In this document: positions 58,477-64,000 of the stretch, piece after piece | How positions within the stretch are numbered: position 1 is the stretch's first letter | Layout: every line of letters starts with the position of its first letter | DNA from: Bondarzewia mesenterica | Lineage: Eukaryota; Basidiomycota; Agaricomycetes; Russulales; Bondarzewiaceae | DNA length: 64,000 nucleotides | Assembly (NCBI GenBank): GCA_004802705.1 | Contig: SGPL01000103.1 | Location: 1-64,000 of the forward strand | Reading direction: 5' to 3' | The notes under the pieces: model-generated | Told to the model about the DNA's origin: nothing | What the model saw: the letters and a program-made list of their open reading frames with translations, nothing else | Databases searched by the model: none | Position numbers and translations under genes: made by a program

Positions 58477-59825
58477 ATGCCTGCCTATCCCTTGCTAGTC
58501 TCAAAGCTTAAAGAAGCCCTGAGTGACCACATGAAGTTGCTCTCTAGTGTGCTTGCAGAGGTTGAGGACTACATCATGTGGAGAAAGACATTTGCAGAGT
58601 ATCTAGTGCATCACACTTATCACTAGCAAATGATCATCTTGCTAACTTCTTGCAGAAGCATCTGGAGACACTGGATGTCTTTGTGAAGGATGCAGAAGTC
58701 AACAACTGGATTGAGGAGGTGAGCACAGTGCTCGAGCTGATCACCATGTATGACTGGCTTGAGTGGGGAACACACTTCCTTCCTCAGCTCACCACACTAG
58801 TCAGGCATGAGTGCGAGGTCATGATCGAATACGAAAAGGTTTATATCCTAAAGGAGCATGTCGCAGCAGCCAAGGTGAAAGAAGACACCTGGTTATCACT
58901 AAGACTCGTGAGGTAGAGAAATGGGCCCTATTCATGGCTGAGAAGATTTTCGTAGATGACTTTGAGTGAAACTCTGATGAGGACCAGATGTTGCTTGATA
59001 CTGCAAACACTGGGGAGCAGGAGGCTGACACAGAGATGACAGCACTGTCCTCAGAGACTGGAGGCAATATTAGTGCAGTAAGTAATACAGGCAAGGGTAA
59101 AGGCTGTGTGACCAAGAGGAAAACTGCTGAGGTCACTGCGAGTGAGCTTGATGTCTCAGCCAAACACCTCAAATGTGTTACTCGATACAATCTAAAGGTT
59201 ATTCCTGAGGGAGCTATTTTAATAAGTCCTCATCTTTTATAATGTCCTGTATGCTGATTTGTCAATCCCTACAGATGAACAAGTCATGCTAACACTGTGC
59301 GAATGAGTTCACTGTTGCCTTCACCTGCTATTGCATCTCAGGTGCAGAGAAGTGCACTAAGTGCACCCAAAATAAAAAATGCTGTTCTCTCACAGCAAAG
59401 ATCATCCCCAGTGATGCGCCTGTTGTCAAGACTGAGGCTGCAAAGTCCAAGGCATCTGGATCATCTGGTAAGCAATGGTTTTGAGATCACCAGGCCTCGT
59501 GCTGATTTTTGCATTTGAAGGGTCACGTCTGAGGCTGACTGCTCACTCATCCAGATCGAGCACCACTGCCACCTCGCACTTCCTCAAGAAGTCAGTAGAT
59601 GAGCAGAAGAGGCTCGCGAGTGAAGTCATGAGCACTTCAGAGTCTGGGATGTCATTGACTAGGCTGACCCGTATGGAGGATACAATCACCTGGTGTTTGG
59701 AGAGTAATGCATGCAAGCTAGCCATGGTCCTAGCTGAATGTGAGATGGACAAGCGTGAGTTGGAGAAGGTGAGGCATGAGATTCACACTGTGAAGAGGGC
59801 ATTGGGAATTAAGGATGATGAGTAG
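58477..59825 (+). pseudogene. Antisense gene of gypsy copy 2
   Basis: Same plan as 44,941-46,270: MPAYPLLVSKLKEALSDHMK, VEDYIMWRKTFAEYLVHH, a break, HLANFLQKHLETLDVFVKDA, NNWIEEVSTVLELITMYDWL, QLTTLVRHECEVMIEYEKVY, EVEKWALFMAEKIFVDDFE, KGKGCVTKRKTAEVTASELD, then VIPEGAIL. The intron at 59,222-59,274 has ATAAGT for GTAAGT at its donor, a G-to-A change. After it come MNKSC, TAA, HCANEFTVAFTCYCISGAEK, CTKCTQNKKCC. After a Ser-rich linker the end is helical (SVDEQKRLASEVMSTSESGM, DKRELEKVRHEIHTVKRAL) with TAG at 59,823-59,825. In copy 2 an upstream stretch (HLMSCFSRLRVSGAQLLHRT) lies in another frame. Function unknown. Confidence 0.78.
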
Positions 59826-60019
59826 GTGGTTATGACTATTTTTGGATTTTGAAAGATCACGCAGTGCTGCCTCCTCTTCCTGTACTTATAAAGTGTGCCG
59901 TGATGTTTTGTGTTTAATTTTGCGAATGAAATCATGTGAGGCTTTGAAGTCTGCAAAGACATAGCAGCAAGAAAACAGAAAGGAAATAAAAACAATAACA
60001 TAGAAAAATAGGAAAAGGC

Positions 60020-60815
60020 TCAGTAGATCATCATGGCCATAAAACCCTAGGAGGTTTGCGCAAATCTGATCTGATCGTTAATGCGACTTAGAGAACACAG
60101 AATATGAAGAGGTCAATGAAGTATTAGTGATGCAAAAAGAATGGCGAAGAGGTTGCGAAGTCTTGCAAAGATTATTAGAAAAGGTAGCAGTGAAGTGGAA
60201 TGGGGATATCGCGGGTATCGGTCCTCCTCTCAAATGAAATATCGACTGTTCTCAGTCACAAGTATATGAGGGAGAAGGTTTTGAAAGGCCTAGTTAAGAT
60301 CTTCATCCTGCGAGGTCATGAGGTCATTGTCCAGGGCCTTAAGATCAGCAGTGGGCAAGGCCTTGAGTTCTTGAAGACATTGCACAGAAATACCAAGTAG
60401 CTTATCGAGGTCAAGAAGGGAGATGGATTGGCAAGCGAAGTAGGGGACAATATGGAAGGTGGCAATGGGGTGATAATAAACAGAGCCATTGAGTTTGCAG
60501 AGGATATAAGCACTACTGCAATTTTTAGAGATGATGATGAGTGGACCGGTATAGTGAGGTCACACCTTGTGGTTGAGGGACTTCTCGATCACGCTATACT
60601 GCATAAGGATGAGTAAGTTAGGTTGAAAGTCAAAATTGTGAATGGTGGCAATGTGATCGCATTTGAACTTGATCGCAGCTTGAATGCGAGCTTCGTAAAN
60701 CTTNGAATGAAGGGAGGCAAGGTTAGATTTATATTTCTGGAGAGCGATAGCGTGGCGGGCAATAAGATCAGTGGAGGAAATGAAGGAAGATGGGGGAGAA
60801 AGAACATCAGTAGCT
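60020..60815 (-). pseudogene. Gypsy copy 2 integrase C-terminus and spacer
   Basis: The minus strand matches copy 1 from about 44,100 to 44,770. It includes the equivalent of VIEKSL, YTGPLII, SAYILCKLNGSV and the acidic tail. The non-coding spacer with CATAAAACCCTAGGAGG (plus strand) matches near 44,728-44,745. Two N lie at about 60,700-60,704. Confidence 0.75.
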
Positions 60816-61160
60816 GTAGTAACTTTGTAAAGTATATAACTTGTTATAACATAAGGGTTTACAAAGTCCGATTAATACAATGGCCTATATTTTAATTGGA
60901 GGTCTGCAAAGTGCCCATGTATTATAAATGGCTTTTTATATGTTATTTATTATGTTATCTCCTATGTTATTTTCTTATTTTTATATATATTTTTTTCCTA
61001 TGTTTTTTTAATATGTTTTTTTATATGTTTTTTCATATGTTTTTTTTGCTATGTTTTTTTTTCATATGTTTTTCATATGTTTTTTATATATGTTATATAT
61101 ATATTCAGTGCTTTTTCAATGTTTTTAACATAGCTCAGCCATATATAGCTGAGCATAATT

Positions 61161-61900
61161 AAAATATTGCTCTTTATTATTATAAGCTAAAAATAGATTT
61201 TTTTCAGATAACCTCATTTTTTCACAATGGACATATCATCAAAAAGCTATCAATGAGGAGATCATGAATCTAAAGTCAGAATTAAAATTAGTATAACATT
61301 GACTTTGATATTGCTCTTTATCATTATATGCTAAAAATAGATATTTTTCAGATGACCTCATTTTTCCTGACAGGTATATGGTCAGAAATCTGTCAATGAG
61401 GAGATCATGAATTTAAAGTCAAAATCAAAATTGGTATAACATTGGCTGAGATATTACTGCTTTATTAGTATAAGCTAAAAATAGATGATGTGAAGATGGC
61501 TTTGTTTTTTCTAATGAAGATATTATCTGAAAGCTGTCAATGAGCAGGTCATGAATATGAAATCAGAATTCAAGTTGGCATAGCATTGGTTGAGATATGA
61601 GTTTTTTGTTATTATGAGCTAAAAATAGATTGGTTTGAGATAAGCTTTATTTTTTGTGGTGAAGATATCATCTGAAAGATATCGATGAGCAGATCATGAA
61701 TATGAAATCAGAATTGAAGTCGGCACAGTATTGATTGAGATATAGGTCTTTTGTTATTATAAGCTAAAAATAGATTGTTTTGAGATAAGCTTGGTGTTTC
61801 CCGATGAAGATATGATCAGAAAGCCATTGATGAGCAGATCACGAATCTGCAATCAAAATTGAAATTGATAAAGTATTGGCTGAGGTATTGTCAATTCATT
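61161..61900 (+). repeat. Five ~145-bp tandem repeats in left foldback arm
   Basis: Units begin at about 61,165, 61,309, 61,453, 61,602 and 61,749. Each contains AAGCTAAAAATAGAT followed by a variable part, then ATGAGCAGATCATGAAT or a close variant and GAATTGAAGT or a close variant. Neighbouring units are more alike than distant ones, which suggests local duplication. Confidence 0.8.
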
Positions 61901-62314
61901 CTTAAAAGTGTCGCGTTTCTGTCAGTATTTTCACAACAACCAAAGCAGAGATGGCCCTTAAACCAATTGCATTGCATTTCACCAATTCAGCTCTATGTCT
62001 TTCATTTATAGACTTCACTACCATGGATAGTATTTTTATGACTCCTATTTTAATAGACTTATAGCAGAAAGGCAAATGTGCATATCTTTTGAAATCTAAC
62101 TTATTGATGTGAATCTCATCCTACAGTCTATTGCATGAATTGATATAAGGTAAAATGGTCGAAGTCAAATGTAACCATAGAAGCATAGTCTATAAATGAA
62201 AGACATAGAGTTGAATTGGTGAAATGCAATGCAATTGGTTTAAGGGCCATCTCTGCTTTGGTTGTTGTGAAAATACTGACAGAAACGCGACACTTTTAAG
62301 AATGAATTGACAAT

Positions 62315-62600
62315 ACCTCAGCCAATACTTTATCAATTTCAATTTTGATTGCAGATTCGTGATCTGCTCATCAATGGCTTTCTGATCATATCTTCATCGG
62401 GAAACACCAAGCTTATCTCAAAACAATCTATTTTTAGCNTATAATAATAAAGAGCAATATCTCAGCCAATACTATACTGATTTTGATTCTGACTTTAGAT
62501 TCATGGTCTCCTCATTGATAGCTTTCTGATGATATATCCATCGTAAAAAAATGAGGTCATCTGAAAAAAATCTATTTTTAGCTTATAATAATAAAGAGCA
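62315..62600 (-). repeat. Two ~145-bp tandem repeats in right foldback arm
   Basis: Reverse complements of the left-arm unit. One resembles the innermost left unit (with CAAGCTTATCTCAAAACAAT), the other the outermost (with ATGAGGTCATCTGAAAAAAA). The three middle units of the left arm have no partner here. Confidence 0.8.
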
Positions 62601-62966
62601 ATATTTCAATTATGCTCAGCTACATATGGCTGAGCTATGTTAAAAACATTGAAAAAGCATTGAATATATATATATAGCATATGAAAAAAACATATGAAAA
62701 AACATATGAAAAAAAACATATGAAAAAACATAGGAAAAAAACATAGGAAAAAACATAGGAAAAAAACATATAAAAAACATATCAAAAAACATAGGAAAAA
62801 AACATAGAAGATAACATAATAAATAACATAGGAAAATAACATATAAAAAGCCATTTATAATATATGGCCACTTTGCAGACCTCCAATTAAAATATAGGCC
62901 ATTATATTAATCAGACTTTGCAAACCCTTAAGTGATAATATATGGTAAACTTTGTAAATACCTTAC

Positions 62967-63800
62967 AATGACGCCTGCCTGCCTCATCGTTCCAACATGA
63001 CCTGTTGCGCATTTCGTAGGGCTACTGGTGGCTCGGAAAGCACCAAAAGGCCAAACATGACATCAACGCACAGACCACCACTCATTTTTCAAGTCACTCA
63101 CGGAGGCATCTAGGTTTGATGAGGTCGTCGGCACTCTCAAAAAGGCAGTGGAGTGGGAGCACACAGAGAAGAAGGGCAGTCTGGCGGAGTTGGAGACACT
63201 GGAGAAGATTATTGAGGTAAAAGTTGCCTCTCGTCCACGGCCGTCGTCATTTTCTCCCAATGATTCACTGCTTAAGATACCACCCAATTCTCAGGACGAG
63301 TTTCTTGATGCTCAATTCGACGCCCATCCTCCTAGACAGCGGCGCAACATGCTGGTAGATAATATTCACCCCAGCGATAATCCTATTATTAACCATAGTA
63401 TGATACATGGCAGGACGTGTATGAGTACTTACCCATGTCCTGCATCCTCTACATGGGGATGTGTATGCCGTATGGTATTGACGACTGACGTGCGCGCCTG
63501 ACCAGATGATCCGATACAGTAGAATGAGGTCTGGTGCATCATTCGAAATCAAAATGCCAGGCTTTGGCTGACAGATTTGATTCCTTGCACTTCACGATGG
63601 TGGCATCCACAGTGACGCAGCCCCAAGCCTGAATCGTGCTACGCTCCCAACGCCGTCCTTTTGTACAGACATGCTCAGGTCCTACCCCTCTCCCTCTCCT
63701 CCTGGAGGGGCTGCCAATGCCCTAGTGCACTACCTTCCCCTTCTCACCATCTCCTGTCAGTGGTATCCCTTGTTACCTTCTGCCCATTCTCCAGGTTGAG
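62967..63800. other. CpG-rich flank, possible exon
   Basis: Composition changes abruptly to CpG-rich sequence. A plus-strand stretch at about 63,085-63,215 reads SLTEASRFDEVVGTLKKAVE and then KKGSLAELETLEKIIE, an amphipathic coiled-coil-like segment ending at GAG-GTAAAA, a possible donor site. No family is recognised. The rest (63,220-63,800) has no convincing frame. Confidence 0.4.
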
Positions 63801-63815
63801 CAACAACAGGTCACG

Positions 63816-64000
63816 ATGACCAGTACACAGACTGCCAGTGCGAGCAGGAAGCAGAACGAGAACCACTTCATATGCCCCGTGTCTGGATGCGAGAGTGTGT
63901 TTACCAGATGGTTCAATCTCAGAGGTGCGTCTCGTCATGTATTGTGTATCAGCATCTGGAAGCCATTCCATGAGGTTACTGAAGCTGAGATGCGTGAGAG
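63816..64000 (+). CDS. Start of possible C2H2 zinc-finger protein (runs off window)
   Basis: The frame from ATG 63,816 is open to the window end: MTSTQTASASRKQNENHF, then ICPVSGCESVFTRWFNLRG. The C-x4-C pair and the FxRxFNLRG-like helix are typical of fungal C2H2 fingers of the type CPxxGCxxxFxRxxNLRGH. The two histidines are not directly in place: after NLRG the unspliced frame reads ASRHVLCISIWKPFHE. A short GT..AG interval (63,921-63,948, 28 nt) could be an intron but is shorter than the others here. An upstream AG at 63,794 could be an acceptor, so the true start may be earlier. DNA binding is inferred from the half-finger only. Confidence 0.4.
   Translation, partial: MTSTQTASASRKQNENHFICPVSGCESVFTRWFNLRGASRHVLCISIWKPFHEVTEAEMRE

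Larger units (their letters stand above)
57172..60815 (-). mobile_element. Gypsy with antisense gene, copy 2 (truncated)
   Basis: Inverted relative to copy 1. It comprises the 3' LTR (57,172-58,250), polypurine tract (TGAGAGGAGA on the minus strand), the antisense gene (now on the plus strand), the spacer and the end of integrase. It is broken off at about 60,815, where the foldback element begins. It abuts the chromodomain gypsy gag exactly at the LTR end, so it probably inserted there and later lost its 5' part. Confidence 0.85.
60818..62966. mobile_element. Foldback-type element with long inverted arms and internal tandem repeats
   Basis: Long inverted arms (60,818-62,014 and 62,187-62,966) enclose a 172-bp loop. 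Each arm consists of an outer AT-rich block with many TATGTTTTTT-like words, a block of ~145-bp tandem repeats, and an inner 125-bp block. The inner block is identical in both arms except for one base. The left arm has five tandem units, the right arm two. No transposase is present. This architecture is that of Foldback/Galileo-like elements. The outer limits are uncertain by some bases, and no target duplication could be fixed. Confidence 0.75.

Noticed and set aside
60896..61162. Phe/Cys/Tyr-rich frames that look like membrane proteins (also 62,606-62,854, minus)
   Set aside because: They are translations of the TATGTTTTTT repeats in the foldback arms and appear twice because the arms are inverted copies.
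60818..62966. CRISPR-like array of repeats and spacers
   Set aside because: The ~145-bp units are contiguous diverged tandem repeats inside inverted arms, not short identical repeats with unique spacers, and the genome is eukaryotic.
1..64000. tRNA, rRNA and other structured RNA genes
   Set aside because: I looked for tRNA-like B-box words and rRNA-conserved stretches and saw none that I could support.

Overview
The window looks like a repeat-dominated stretch of a filamentous basidiomycete genome, most likely a mushroom-forming agaricomycete. The evidence is the repeat content: a Ngaro-like tyrosine-recombinase retrotransposon, a KDZ (Kyakuja-Dileera-Zisupton) transposase relic, Ty1/copia and Ty3/gypsy elements with basidiomycete-style proteins, and introns of about 50 nt with GT..AG ends. 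No clearly intact host gene lies wholly inside the window. The only plausible live host sequence is at the far right (about 62,970-64,000), including the start of a possible C2H2 zinc-finger gene that runs off the end. The assembly is imperfect, with scattered N and a gap at about 9,763-10,178.

Layout from left to right. A 691-bp non-autonomous DNA transposon (256-946) with 32-bp inverted ends. A CpG-rich stretch with no gene. A nearly complete Ngaro-like element (1,691-6,787) with gag, RT-RNase H and tyrosine recombinase between split direct repeats A1, B1, A2, B2. A multi-exon pseudogene of an unrecognised family (about 6,800-9,425). The gap. A cluster of four deleted copies of one copia family in both orientations (about 10,840-20,430), two of them head to head around a single LTR. 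A frameshifted, intron-containing unknown gene (21,410-22,440) that has kept its CpG. A long, CpG-poor, heavily decayed zone (22,440-35,650) holding a KDZ transposase, a gypsy integrase split by a 1,004-bp TIR transposon with TA target duplication, and a copia RT fragment split by an LTR-like insertion.

From 35,650 to 51,134 lies a nested pair. An old copia element is interrupted inside its protease region by a 10.2-kb Ty3/gypsy element (37,224-47,402) with two LTRs of about 1,035 bp and a GCGG target duplication. Removing the gypsy element restores the copia reading frame. This gypsy element carries an extra spliced gene on its opposite strand between integrase and 3' LTR. A truncated second copy at 57,172-60,815 carries the same antisense gene with the same intron at the same place, and this is the most interesting observation in the window. 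Between them lie a decayed unknown gene (51,200-52,090) and a chromodomain-type gypsy element on the minus strand (about 52,100-57,171) whose whole gag-pol is one frame broken only by stop codons. The right end has a foldback element (about 60,818-62,966) whose long inverted arms contain unequal numbers of a ~145-bp tandem repeat.

Common theme: nearly every in-frame stop checked can be explained by a C-to-T change on one strand (CGA or CAG to TGA/TAG, or TGG to TAG/TGA), and the oldest parts are almost empty of CpG. This fits cytosine methylation with deamination, or a RIP-like process. Coordinates of decayed elements are approximate unless a repeat end is given.
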